Origin: Beroe ovata
Taxonomy: Eukaryota > Ctenophora > Nuda > Beroida > Beroidae
Direction: 5' to 3'
Length of the DNA stretch: 29,831 bases
Assembly: GCA_946803715.1 (NCBI GenBank)
Contig: CAMPET010000121.1
Coordinates: forward strand, 4,632-34,462
A model generated the notes under the pieces. That model had not been told where the DNA came from. It saw only the letters and a list, made by a program, of their open reading frames with translations, and ran no database searches. Shown in pieces: positions 18,413 to 27,812 of this stretch. Each line of letters opens with the position of its first letter. Positions within the stretch are counted from its first letter, which is position 1. The position numbers were made by a program, and so were the translations under genes.

Positions 18413-19861
18413 ATGGAGAGAAGTAGGGAAACAAAAGAAAAGCTAACTGAAAACTCTGTTCACCTTCTGACAGAAATTGGAAAACTTGTGAAGCAGAGCA
18501 ACAGGAATAGCAATTCCCAAGAGGTAAATAGGGAGGCTTAGACCAAATTTAATCAAAATAGCTCATAGACGTCTCAGTTCCCACTGTAGTAATTCATATC
18601 ACTAACCTAGTCCTGACTCTATTTAGCAGACTTCCAAGTATCAGAGCATCAAGCATGCAGCACTGAGGAAGAAATTCTTTACACCCCTTAATCCTTATAA
18701 GATGGTGTCTTCTTCCAAAGTTCTGGAGGATCATCAATGAAGTGGTGGAATAATTTGTACTTTCTTTTCAGATCCTTATGAAGAGTGCTAAGTTGCTAAG
18801 TTCACAAGAAACAAGTCTACAAAGCTTATCAAGTGTAAGTGCAATCTCTCATCCTCATGATATTCAATCCTGAACGGTCACCTCCATAAGAATGACTCTT
18901 GTATTGAGAAATCAAATGACTGAAAATTGTCAATTTTTGGTGATAAGATAGAAAATGTGAAGGCTGCATGGGCCACAGATGTTGAAGTTATGCATGAGAT
19001 GTGAATTGCATAACAAACTTTAAACTTGGCAACTAAAGCAGTTTTACATTTCAGAATCTAAAGACTATGAATAATTTGTTAACAAATATAGAAAGCCAGT
19101 GAGTCATGACTTGTTTCCCTTGTCATCACTTTATCATTTTGACTCATAATGGATTCAAGGCTAGATAGGTAATAACAACAAATTTTTTATTTGCAGGGCA
19201 ATATTGACATGTCAGAGGTGAGACTGCTCATTTACTATATACCTAGTATGAATATGCTACACTTCATAGTAACATATCAAACGCCCATAAACCGAGTTCT
19301 TTGATTCCACTTCAATTCAATTCAATTCAAGTCACACTAATGAACATTGATTATGAAAACTCTAATCAAACAATAAACATCATTTCCAGTGCTGAATTAA
19401 CAGGGGACCTCCGTGATAAGGTAGACAACATCAATAGAGCTCTAAAACAGTAAAAACATTATATGTTTATATTGAAGCTCTATGACAGCAAAAAGATTAT
19501 CTGAAATGGAGTTGATCCAATATATGGGTAGTTTTCAATTTCAGTATCATCTTACTGCGCACCTGTTATGTAACATGCAGGTACCATTTCATGAAGGACT
19601 GATTTCTGATAGATGATGCTGCTTTAGTGAGAGTGCAATTTTTACAGAGTTTTTACTTTTTAATTTTTGATGCAGCTCTCATCATCCACCACTCATTGTT
19701 GAATTGTTGAATTGTTGAATTGTCACATTGTTGGATTTTGATAATTTGTTCTTCATACTTCTATCTATTGATTAAGGCTTGAGGCACTTCTAGCTAATTA
19801 TCTGCAAAAGGCTTTGAATAGTCAAGCTTTCACAGGAGTGAGAAACTTTCTTGAATCGTGA
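18413..19861 (+). CDS. Unrecognised small-exon gene, coiled-coil-like (structure incomplete)
   Basis: Several short pieces look like real exons. 18413-18523 starts at ATG, encodes 37 residues rich in Lys, Glu and Leu, and ends at GAG/gtaaat. 18772-18834 follows CTTTTCAG, encodes 21 residues and ends at AGT/gtaagt. 19197-19217 is a 21-nt micro-exon between TTTGCAG and gtgaga. These three are all phase 0 and join in frame. Two further candidates, a piece ending in AAG/gtagac near 19424 and a terminal piece 19777-19861 ending in TGA, do not match in phase with the micro-exon, so at least one exon or boundary is wrong or missing. The peptide is mostly helical and polar. The start region weakly recalls SNARE-type proteins such as Sec20, but no trailing membrane anchor was found in frame. 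The function is unknown. Confidence 0.35.
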
Positions 19862-19915
19862 AAAGTGCATTTCCTTCAAATAGGAACCGACCTAGATGAA
19901 CCAGCATCTCATGAA

Positions 19916-21084
19916 ATGAGAAGGTGCATGATCATGATGGCTAATTTTCGTGTGCGGAAAAAGCACCTGATAATACTCTCACTTGTTCTTGTGATGATAC
20001 TTTGGAGATCGAGGAACTATATTGCACAGGTTGGGCAGAAAAGTGCTCAGCTACATTGTGCACGTGATTTACAATTGTGTCGTCATCTGTGATCTGAAAC
20101 TAACAATCTTATCCTTTATAATAGGTGAAGAGTACTATATCAGAGCGCAGCTCAACATCAGAATCGAGGTGGAGTGAAACTGCAGCGGATATGGAATTCC
20201 AGTTGTATTCACTCCGCAAGCGTTATAAAGTGCAGGAGTGTCATGGAAACAATGCTTCTTCCCAGAGAGATGCATGGGTTACCCTTGTTCAGGATGAACT
20301 CTCACTTGTACAAGCTCTTGTTCTGGGCAAAATGCTGGACGATTTATCCTGTATTTCCAGGAAGCTTGTGATTGTGAATAATGAGCTAGATAAGGGCAGC
20401 CATGACATCCTTCACAGAGCTGGTTTCAGCTCTGTCAACATTCCGCAGATGAACTGTTCCCCTGCCAGTGAACACTCGGACAGCATCCTCCAGTTGTTTC
20501 AATCCACTCATTTTGATAGGATAGTTTTCATCAAACCCACATTGTTCCCTCTGCAGACTATTGATGAGATATTTGACTCTATCATTCCCAACACCATTTC
20601 CTCCCCACGGTGCTCTCCGCCTGACAGTATACAGCCTTGCTTTAATCCTTCAATGTTAGCATTTCAACCGAGTTCTGAACTCTATGACACAGTTCAAAAA
20701 CAATCTCAATCTACAGCTTCACCCTGTCATTCACTTGAAACTCTCCTCTGGGAAAAGTTTGTCTATATGGACAGGTGGAGTAAGCTCCCATACAGTTTCA
20801 ATGTAAAGGACGAGAGATATTACCCGCTCAAAATCTATGATTTATCATCTTCCCGAGTACATAGCCCAGTCTGGGAATGGCATGACAAACCAACACGGCA
20901 GATTGCTGCCGAATTGAACTCCAAACTATCAAGTGTTGACGATATCTATCGGCTCTGGTGGAAAGTTCTATATGCCAGTTTGGAGCAGACTGATGCATGG
21001 TTTTGGTGGCATGATACTTCTGTTTATAAGAAGTTCCTGCATTCAGATCCCTTAAGGGACTACAGAGCTGTTGATCTATGGTAG
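19916..21084 (+). CDS. GT8 (glycogenin-like) type II membrane protein lacking the DxD motif
   Basis: Two exons, 19916-20029 and 20125-21084, joined in phase 0 (CACAG/gttggg ... ATAATAG), give 357 residues. Residues 1-16 are basic and cytosolic; about 17-30 form a single membrane anchor, the layout of Golgi type II glycosyltransferases. From residue 88 the sequence follows the GT8/glycogenin fold: an AWVTLVQDE start, a LGKML block, the F-DRIVFIK strand where the sugar-nucleotide motif should lie, CFNPSMLAFQPS at about 210-221, LPYSFNV in the acceptor region and H284 in the position of the conserved metal-binding His. The DxD metal motif is replaced by Lys-Pro-Thr (175-177), and the usual GDQ motif is also not recognisable. 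Activity may be lost or altered. The family call is by eye; a divergent active enzyme remains possible. The start is the first Met before the anchor. Confidence 0.68.
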
Positions 21085-21205
21085 AATGATGGGTACTGGG
21101 AAGGTATCCTTTATAACGCCGCTGCAGTGCTCTAGTGGCGCTGCTGTGGCGTTCTCGTGCCGTCGCTGTTCTGAAGAATACCCGGGCGAATTCAATTGTC
21201 CTATG

Positions 21206-21322
21206 GACGTGATCCAACATAGACAAACACTCAATACAATTCAAAAAATCATTTTTGTTGGTGGGGGCAGTGTAGAAGTTTGTTGAAAAAATTTGATAGT
21301 GTCACAATTTGAGTAGAATGGC
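21206..21322 (+). repeat. 116-bp direct repeat, left copy
   Basis: GACGTGATCCAACATAGA and the following ~100 bp recur at 21652-21767 with about 10 differences. Shared features are GGGGGCAGTGTAGAAGTTTG and TTTGATAGTGTCACAA. Together the copies bracket about 330 bp that includes the reverse SINE-like repeat. Confidence 0.85.
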
Positions 21323-21500
21323 TACTACTACAAGAAATAGGGGGATGGACCCGCAGGGTCCACACAGCCACACTAAGGCACAGTGGGAGCTCCACCCTAG
21401 CTGCGCGTGGCCGGAATTGAAGCAAGTTCCGTACCTCCCCAGGTGCCACAGCTGAAGGTCTCTCTGCTGGGCAGAGTTCACTCATACTGATGGAGTGTCC
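21322..21500 (-). repeat. Dispersed SINE-like repeat, copy B (reverse)
   Basis: Read on the minus strand, this matches copy A at 15574-15748 across its length. It carries the same two hairpins: CGGAA/TTCCG in place of CGGGA/TCCCG, and GGACCC/GGGTCC with loop TGC instead of TTC. Its minus-strand 3' end joins the flanking 116-bp repeat, and copy A is followed by loosely similar sequence (GTGTGACAC ... TTTTTACA), so the repeat family may be longer than 175 bp. Confidence 0.7.
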
Positions 21501-21651
21501 CTCCAGGGGGCCTCTGGGCAGACCAGTTCTCACTGGAGAGGATGCAGGAACCTCGGGTCGTACCTCAGGGGTATAGGAGGTTTTGGATGCCCCGCTTAAC
21601 CTGGGTTGTCGAGTAGCAAGGGGTTGCTTAATGCTTATTCTTGCTCATATA

Positions 21652-21767
21652 GACGTGATCCAACATAGATAAACACTCAACACAATTCAAAAATCATTTT
21701 GATAGTGGGGGCAGTGTAGAAGTTTGATTGAAAAAGTTTGATAGTGTCACAAATAGAGTAGAGTGGC
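21652..21767 (+). repeat. 116-bp direct repeat, right copy
   Basis: This is the second copy of the sequence at 21206-21322, in the same orientation. The two lie about 446 bp apart, measured start to start. Confidence 0.85.
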
Positions 21768-22603
21768 AGTGTTGGCAATTATCCCCTCATAAGATTTTAC
21801 TCCCACACGTCTTGTGTAATCGTAAAACAGAGGTCAAATAGGCATCATATCATAAGTTCACATAAGTAAGAAAACACCATCCTTAATCCTTATCCGCCCT
21901 ACAATAATGATTGACTGGGATCGCTTTTTCAGCCGGTACCGGCAAAAAAGACGAAATTTGCAGCGTAGAAAGACTTCTCTAACTCCTAATTGCTCAAGAA
22001 AGTCTCTACCCCAAAAAAAATTACGGAACAAACACAACCAAAATACGAGAGTACATGTTGTTAGCCCAATGTAATGAATATTCAAATTGTACACATTCAT
22101 GACCCAATGGAGACCAAGATTGTATACATTTAGACAAAAATATGTTTCACACACCTTATAGAGAAGTGAAGTACCTATCACTATATGGGCACCGCATTCC
22201 AATCTACCTCGAAAACGCGATATATTGAAATAACTATTGATATCGTTACTTCATTACGTGATACACTGCTTTGTTGTGTTTCTGATTTTGTGGGCTCTAC
22301 AAAAATACTCATATCTCCCTCAATTTTTGAGATAATGAAATTTTCAGAATTTATTGTCGAATAGTTGAGCATTGTTATATTGAAGTCCGCATCCATTTTT
22401 GAGGCCCAAATCGTATGTTATCGATAAGTGAAGTTGACTTAGGCAGTTCTGTAGTTTTTCGCATATTTCTCTGTCATTTTTTGAGATAGATACTTGAAAA
22501 TTTTTGAGCAAGGAGGTGTTAGTGATGTCTATTTACGCTGCAAATGTTATCGCTAAACTCTAAACGTGGTAAAAGGGACATAAGATTTGTAATTGTGCCC
22601 ATT
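21768..22603. other. AT-rich non-coding spacer
   Basis: About 830 bp. No gene was recognised on either strand. The frames open on the minus strand (up to 114 codons) are composed of AT-rich codons without domain resemblance. Confidence 0.5.
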
Positions 22604-22940
22604 GTGTCCACCAATTAGAAAATATCTTATGCACGTCTAATGCACGTCCATTGGACGTCCATTAAACACTCCACTCATCTTGACAATTTGGCATTTTTGT
22701 CCATTGTACACCAATGGACACAATATACAAAATTTGTTCATTTTAGATGTCCAATAGACATGTTCAATACACAATGGACATCGATCTTGTGCATCTGGGT
22801 GGACACAATGGACACATCTACAAATCCGACCTTGTTGATGGAAATCAAATTGGTAATTCAGTCCAATGGACACAATGGACAAATATTGTCCAATAGACAC
22901 AGTGGACACAGTGTGTCCAATACACATGTACATTGGACGC
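22604..22940. repeat. Dense cluster of TGTCCA/TGGACA motifs in both orientations
   Basis: At least fifteen occurrences of GTCCA or TGGAC fall within about 340 bp, usually as TGTCCAAT, ACAATGGACA or the palindromic CGTCCATTGGACG. Spacing is irregular (about 8-40 bp), so this is not a simple tandem repeat. The lack of stop codons in this motif makes frames on both strands look open (about 100-124 codons). The cluster ends 160 bp before the EMC4 start codon. Confidence 0.8.
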
Positions 22941-23100
22941 ACTTGATACATTGAATAATCAATGAAAAACTTTACAGTTTCCACAATCCAATACAATAAT
23001 TTGAGAAGCAAGGGCCATACCTATGTCTTGCAATTGTTTGTGAATGGTGTGTGTGTGGGTTTGATTCAATTAACTTTGTCTCATTAATCTCCATTTAAGT

Positions 23101-23941
23101 ATGGTTGTTAAGACTGAGAAATCTGCTGGATACAAGTGGAAAGTTGACTTCAGTGGACGGCCAAAGCATTCATGGCATAACCCACCAAATTTGGCTAACC
23201 CAATTGGGTACTGTGATGACTTTGAAAGAGTTCCTGATCATGAGCAGGATGATAATAATGCTCATCTGATTGTGAAGAGGTCATGGGACATAGCTTTGGT
23301 ACCTATCAAGCAGGTAAGATAAGATTGTAGGACTCATAATGAACCATAAGTGTTATCTTGTGGCTTTTAACTAAAAACCTCTAACTTTTTGGTATACTAT
23401 CGGTGACATATTAGAAATGAGGAAATAATATTCCTGCAACCCCGTAAATAACATTGGATTATGAAGGACTTAAGATGTGTCATTCCTTTCTTTGTATCTT
23501 TCTATTCTTTCACATTTCAGGTTCCAATGAACATGTTTGTCATGTGGATGACTGGCAATACTCTATCACTCTTCCCAATCATAATGACTGTTATGATGTT
23601 CAAGTCACCCTTGACTTCACTCTTGTCATACAAAACTACATTTCAGAAGTTAGAAGGTATGGCACCAACAAGTTATATTTGATGCATCCAATTTTGGGTT
23701 ATGATTTTCCAAATGAAAAGTTAGCTTGTACAGTTTCAACTTTCATCACTGTTTTACAGGAAGTCAACACATTTTGCAAAAGATGGTTTACGTATTATCT
23801 CATTTGTTGCTGATAGCTATGGCTTTGTGGAAATGCAATGCAATGGGTTTGCTTCCAATACACCCATCTGACTGGATTGCTTTCGAAATGCCTAAACAGA
23901 GGACAGAATATGCATCTGGAGGATCTATGTTGATGCCATGA
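23101..23941 (+). CDS. EMC4: ER membrane protein complex subunit 4
   Basis: Three exons, 23101-23313, 23521-23656 and 23760-23941, join cleanly (phases 0 and 1) into 176 residues. The family's usual length is about 183. The match to animal EMC4/TMEM85 is strong. An N-terminal KWKVDFSG segment and a PIGYCDDF stretch precede the conserved core WDIALVPIKQVPMN at the exon 1/2 junction. Hydrophobic segments follow (GNTLSLFPIIMTVMM and KMVYVLSHLLLIAMALWK), then the signature CNAMGLLPIHPSDWIAF and a short Gly-rich tail. EMC is the ER insertase for tail-anchored proteins and for the first membrane segments of multi-spanning proteins; EMC4 lies in its membrane part near the cytosolic vestibule. The start codon follows a possible acceptor (TTTAAG) by one base. 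The gene sits 346 bp upstream of SEC62 on the same strand. Confidence 0.95.
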
Positions 23942-24287
23942 GAAACGATTTGAGCCTGATTTTCACTGAAACCTTGTGGCCCAGGATTATGAAGGAATTC
24001 AGGATTTAGACCACATTCTAAATTCTGTTCGAGAAATGTGCTCTTTACAGTTTTGTTTATATTGTTTTCAGCATTGATTACTGATCATGAAGTTTTCAAT
24101 CTTTCATGAAGCTTTCAATCTTTCAATATTTGTGACATTCTCTAATATTGCTTCGAATTATTTTACTGACAAGGCATTTTCTATCAGTATACTGTACATG
24201 TTTTTACAGCTTTGGACTTGCATTTTCCTGAACAGATTTATCACTACTATATCTCATAGTCTAGGGTTGATTTCTGGCTCAACTCTC
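23942..24287. other. Short spacer between EMC4 and SEC62
   Basis: 346 bp from the EMC4 stop codon to the SEC62 start codon. It must hold the EMC4 3' end and the SEC62 promoter or 5' UTR. No canonical AATAAA was seen. A pyrimidine tract with TTTTTACAG lies at about 24203-24211, some 75 bp before the SEC62 ATG, and could be a splice acceptor. Confidence 0.5.
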
Positions 24288-25997
24288 ATGGCTGGAGCAA
24301 GTAAGGAAGAGCGAGATCAAGAGGCAGCAAACGTATGTCAAAACGTCAATGTGAGATTGTTTCAATTCAACGCTCATTGCTCAACCAGCGTCCTACTAAC
24401 AGGCTAATAATATCAGAAAGAGAGAGTTAAGAAGGTAAAGAGATTGATGAACGATGTGAGCAAGTATTTGCAAGCTGAAATAAAAACTGCTGATGGGAAA
24501 ACGAAGGAGAGTTCAATCAAATACTTTTCAGGTAGACAGAAATGTTGCATCAATCAGTTGAACTACACCCAGATTGATTCAATTAAGTTTTAACTACAGT
24601 GATGTTTCAGGAGCTGCGCTGGTGGATTCACTAATGTGTTCCAAGTGGAGTGATCCTAACGAAGACCTGTATTTACAGACAAGAGCAGAAGCCGTGGAGT
24701 TCTGTACCGGTCTCCTTTCCAACGAATTCTTCATCGCTCTCAAGATGAAATCGAAAAAGAAAAAGGGTGAACCAGGTTAGGAATTTGAAGCACGTCTGTT
24801 CATAAATTCGTTGGATCGCACTTTTCAACAACTCATCAATGTAAACTTCCAATAGAGTCTGCTGGATCAAAATCTAAGAAGAAAGGCAAGCCTGTCAGAT
24901 TTGATACAATCTTTGACGCGCCCCAGTTTCTTGACAGCCCAGAGCAATTTTACATGTGGAAATACAGCCCTATGGGCATCTGGGCTTATGTTATCGGTAA
25001 ATATTCGATATCCCGCTTGGATGGGTCAATATCAAATATCGGAGTATGGGCATGACCTGATCAGAGGAAATATGTTATACCGAGTTTTCAGAGACTTCTC
25101 GACATTTTGTAGCTGTTAAATAGGTGAAAGTGATATGATATCATTATTAAGGTGGTGGCCTCCTCTTGGGAGTTATAGCCATGGCCCTTGTTCCTGTGTG
25201 GCCAGGAGAGGCACAGATGGCTTTCCACTACATCACAAACGGATCAGGGATTCTGGTTGGACTACTATTCGCTCTCATGATAGGTACACACACCATGATT
25301 GGTACAAATCAATGAAATACCTTGTGTGAACTGATAGGGGATCTTGGTGGAGCATCATTGTCGACCCGTTTTCAGTGAGGCTGATCCTGTTTGTGTTAGT
25401 TTGGTCCTTCTCTCGAGGGGTTTACCACTTTTGGCTGCTTCCGAATATCAACGATGACAAGCTGGGGATTATAGAGACTTTTAAACCACTGTATTCGTAA
25501 GTGAACCAGGATCTTTACATCTCTCATCATACCATGATTACACAAGAAGCCACAAACTGTTTCACTGTCAAACAACAAATTGTTAGAGTGAATATCCCAC
25601 TGTCAGTTTCCTTACTGAAGAAGCTGGCAATGGAATATTTCTCGCTAACAATTTCCCAGTTTTCCATGATATTATTTCCATTATAATACGCGTGCACACA
25701 AACTTCACTCAGTAGTCAGTATGTGGAAAATTTCCCGCCAAAATTTGCCCTGCCTGCCTTTTCACGACACAATTGTACAGACTTCACGATTACTACGCTG
25801 AGAAGGAGCGGAAAGAGTTACGGAAGAAGCGACGACTAGCCCGGGAGCAGGGTGGAGAGGTGTCGAGTAGTGAGGTGACGAGTGCCACCGAGGATAAGAC
25901 ACGGAATCCTAGTAATGATAACAATGATGAGCCAGTGAACTGCTGCAGGGCTGATAGTGGGGTAGGGGATGGACGAGAGAGTAAGAAAGACATTTAG
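24288..25997 (+). CDS. SEC62: Translocation protein SEC62
   Basis: Seven exons: 24288-24332, 24417-24531, 24611-24775, 24856-24996, 25152-25283, 25376-25496 and 25781-25997. All join with matching phase and GT..AG ends, giving 311 residues (human about 399). The cytosolic N-terminal domain is recognisable (VSKYLQAE..., then FSGAALVDSLMCSKW and EFCTGLLSNEFF). A KSKKKK linker and the FLD-PEQFYMWKYSP segment lead into two membrane spans (about 152-172, with ALVPVWPGE, and about 187-212). FHFWLLPNI-like sequence, here VYHFWLLPNI, follows, and the C-terminal tail is charged. SEC62 acts with SEC61 and SEC63 in post-translational protein transport into the ER. For exon 6 an upstream acceptor (GATAG at 25337) breaks the frame; the acceptor TTTTCAG at 25375 restores it and fits the family. 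The tail lacks the FEMI-type LC3-binding motif known from vertebrate SEC62. Confidence 0.95.
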
Positions 25998-26787
25998 TAA
26001 CAGATAAATTTCTAGGTATATCGTTCTTTGATCATCTGATGAGGTTCATAAGATTTTATTGGTTAATCACACTGTTTTTATTTCATCTAATTTATATGGC
26101 TTAGATTATTTAAAATAAAATGTTGATGAAAGTTGTTAAAGTATAGTATGTAGTGACATAATTTACAGCGAGAAACGCGGGTTTGAAATCAATAGAGATA
26201 AAGTTTTATAGATTATGAATAGAATGTGGTTTAAAGAAGATAAATTTTGTCTGAAAGATAGGTGTAAATTGTTTCCCTTTCTTATTACTGTTAGCTGTTA
26301 AAAAGTCTAAATAATGACGACAGACAACTCACAATTCACTATCACTCACATGATTTCTGACAAGTTTTACGACGTTTTTATGATATCATAGTGGAGGTTT
26401 TGCAATTTAAAATTGGCTAATTAATATTTCGAAATTTTAAAACTTTGATCAGTGATTATTTGATACGCGTCCTAACATTCGTCAACAGAGTACAGACGTT
26501 GCGACATAGAAAGGTACCTCTATACAACGTAGTATCTCGAATCAAGGTTCTTGATTTGACCATCTAGGGATGCCAGTGCACTTTTGTACCCTTGTACCTT
26601 ATAGTTTTACATTATGATAAATGATGATCTGCTCGGAGAAACCAATTGCCAAGTTTCATGCTGGAAATAATGTAAGACATCGGTACTCTCTAGTCTGTAT
26701 TCTAGACTTATTGATGCAACGTGTCGAATATATTCATTATTGAATATTATCGATCTCGCTAAACCCTGCACTAATACGTTATAGGGC
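25998..26787. other. Intergenic DNA between SEC62 and SLC7A6OS
   Basis: 790 bp of AT-rich sequence with no gene on either strand. An AATAAA at 26114-26119, 117 bp after the SEC62 stop, is the likely SEC62 polyadenylation signal. TTATAG sits 4 nt before the SLC7A6OS start codon and may be a splice acceptor. Confidence 0.6.
26114..26119 (+). terminator. Likely SEC62 polyadenylation signal
   Basis: A canonical AATAAA hexamer in an AT-rich region, 117 bp downstream of the SEC62 stop codon and followed within 60 bp by GT-rich sequence. Confidence 0.5.
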
Positions 26788-27567
26788 ATGGCTGATGACC
26801 ACGCCCATTCCTCCCCTACTCAATGTGTTTCCCCACCTGTTTCTCTACTGTACGTGAAGCGGAAACGCACCGAACCTCCGTCAAACTCGTCACTATTCGT
26901 ACAACTCAGTGCCAAACGACAGAAAACACTCGTAACCGAGTTCAAATTCGTCGCTTCCACTCGGGACGAACCAGTAAAGCTCGACCGGGACGAGTTATTA
27001 CGGAAGTACCGTCACGGAAACACTGTAACCGAGATCAAGGACCGGTGTCGGAAAGAGGCGGACAATGCGAGACGAAGTCGGAAGTTCAACGTCATTTCCG
27101 CCGCCCGTGAGGCAAACGGGGCCGTGTTTTCGGCCACCCTCGCTGACGAGGACGAGATTGTGTGCAACGCTGAGAAAATGTTCTCTCAGAAATTGACAAT
27201 ATCGGACGATTGTCCTGCCCCGTTTTTGAGTAATGGTACCGAGGAATGGGTTTACGACGTGTACGTGTGTGATAACCCGTGTGATGGAGAAGTGGACGAT
27301 ATCAGACTAGAGTTGGACGATTTCGAACCCATCACCCGAGAACGGTATATCAATGAGTATGATGAGGATTCAAATGATGAGAATTACTGGGCGAATGATT
27401 ACCCTGATGAGGAAACTTCGTCAAGTGAGAATAGTGAGGATAGTGAGGATTATGGTGTGGTGAGGAATAAGCGGTATTCTAATGAGTTCTACGATACTGA
27501 ACTTGGTATAGGTAAGGGGGGACATTATCTGGACAGATATCTTGTTAGTGATACGGATTCTGACTGA
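26788..27567 (+). CDS. SLC7A6OS: SLC7A6OS/Iwr1, RNA polymerase II nuclear import factor
   Basis: A single exon encodes 259 residues (human protein about 309). Hallmarks of the Iwr1 family are visible. An N-terminal LLYVKRKR element begins near residue 20, followed by KRQKTLVTEFKFVAST. The conserved VYDVYVCDN core lies near 154, and the acidic DEDSNDENYWANDYPDEE signature near 192. An acidic, Ser-rich tail follows. Iwr1 binds assembled RNA polymerase II in the cytoplasm and carries it through importin alpha into the nucleus; the basic N-terminal region would hold the nuclear localisation signal. The start is the first Met, 4 nt after a TATAG that may be a splice acceptor. The gene lies 246 bp upstream of the BRWD start codon. 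The lack of introns contrasts with its split neighbours. Confidence 0.93.
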   Translation: MADDHAHSSPTQCVSPPVSLLYVKRKRTEPPSNSSLFVQLSAKRQKTLVTEFKFVASTRDEPVKLDRDELLRKYRHGNTVTEIKDRCRKEADNARRSRKFNVISAAREANGAVFSATLADEDEIVCNAEKMFSQKLTISDDCPAPFLSNGTEEWVYDVYVCDNPCDGEVDDIRLELDDFEPITRERYINEYDEDSNDENYWANDYPDEETSSSENSEDSEDYGVVRNKRYSNEFYDTELGIGKGGHYLDRYLVSDTDSD

Positions 27568-27812
27568 GCTGGAGAAAATTGTGATATTCTGATCCTTGTT
27601 TTTAGCGATTCCCTATTTATATTTCTGATAAATTCTCATGCTGGGATATTCAGCAACTTCAATTATGCTTATTTCATCGATTTCAATCGATAAGATGCTT
27701 TTTGTAGCCGTAGAGGTTTTTACTTGTACCTATTCTGTCATGTCCTTATGCCTTCTTATAGGGGTGTACAGAATGGATATTTGAAGTCATTTCGTCCTGA
27801 TGTATTCAAGAC
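27568..27812. other. Spacer between SLC7A6OS and the BRWD gene
   Basis: 245 bp with no gene. A TTCTTATAG at 27753-27761, about 50 nt before the BRWD start, could be a splice acceptor. Behind it an ATG at 27773 opens a three-codon uORF (ATG GAT ATT TGA). Confidence 0.45.

Noticed and set aside
18413-18834. Resemblance of the first two small exons to the SNARE region of Sec20/BNIP1
   Set aside because: A few matching positions in a polar helix are not enough, and no C-terminal membrane anchor follows in frame.
20828-21244. 138-codon minus-strand frame opposite the GT8 gene
   Set aside because: Shadow of the plus-strand coding region; no domain and no splice or start context.
22637-23011. Overlapping open frames of ~100-124 codons on both strands
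   Set aside because: Both arise from the TGTCCA/TGGACA repeats, which contain no stop codons in these frames; no family resemblance.
25338-25375. Upstream acceptor for SEC62 exon 6 at GATAG
   Set aside because: It introduces a stop codon within 13 codons in the required phase; the acceptor at 25375 keeps the frame and fits the family without an insertion.
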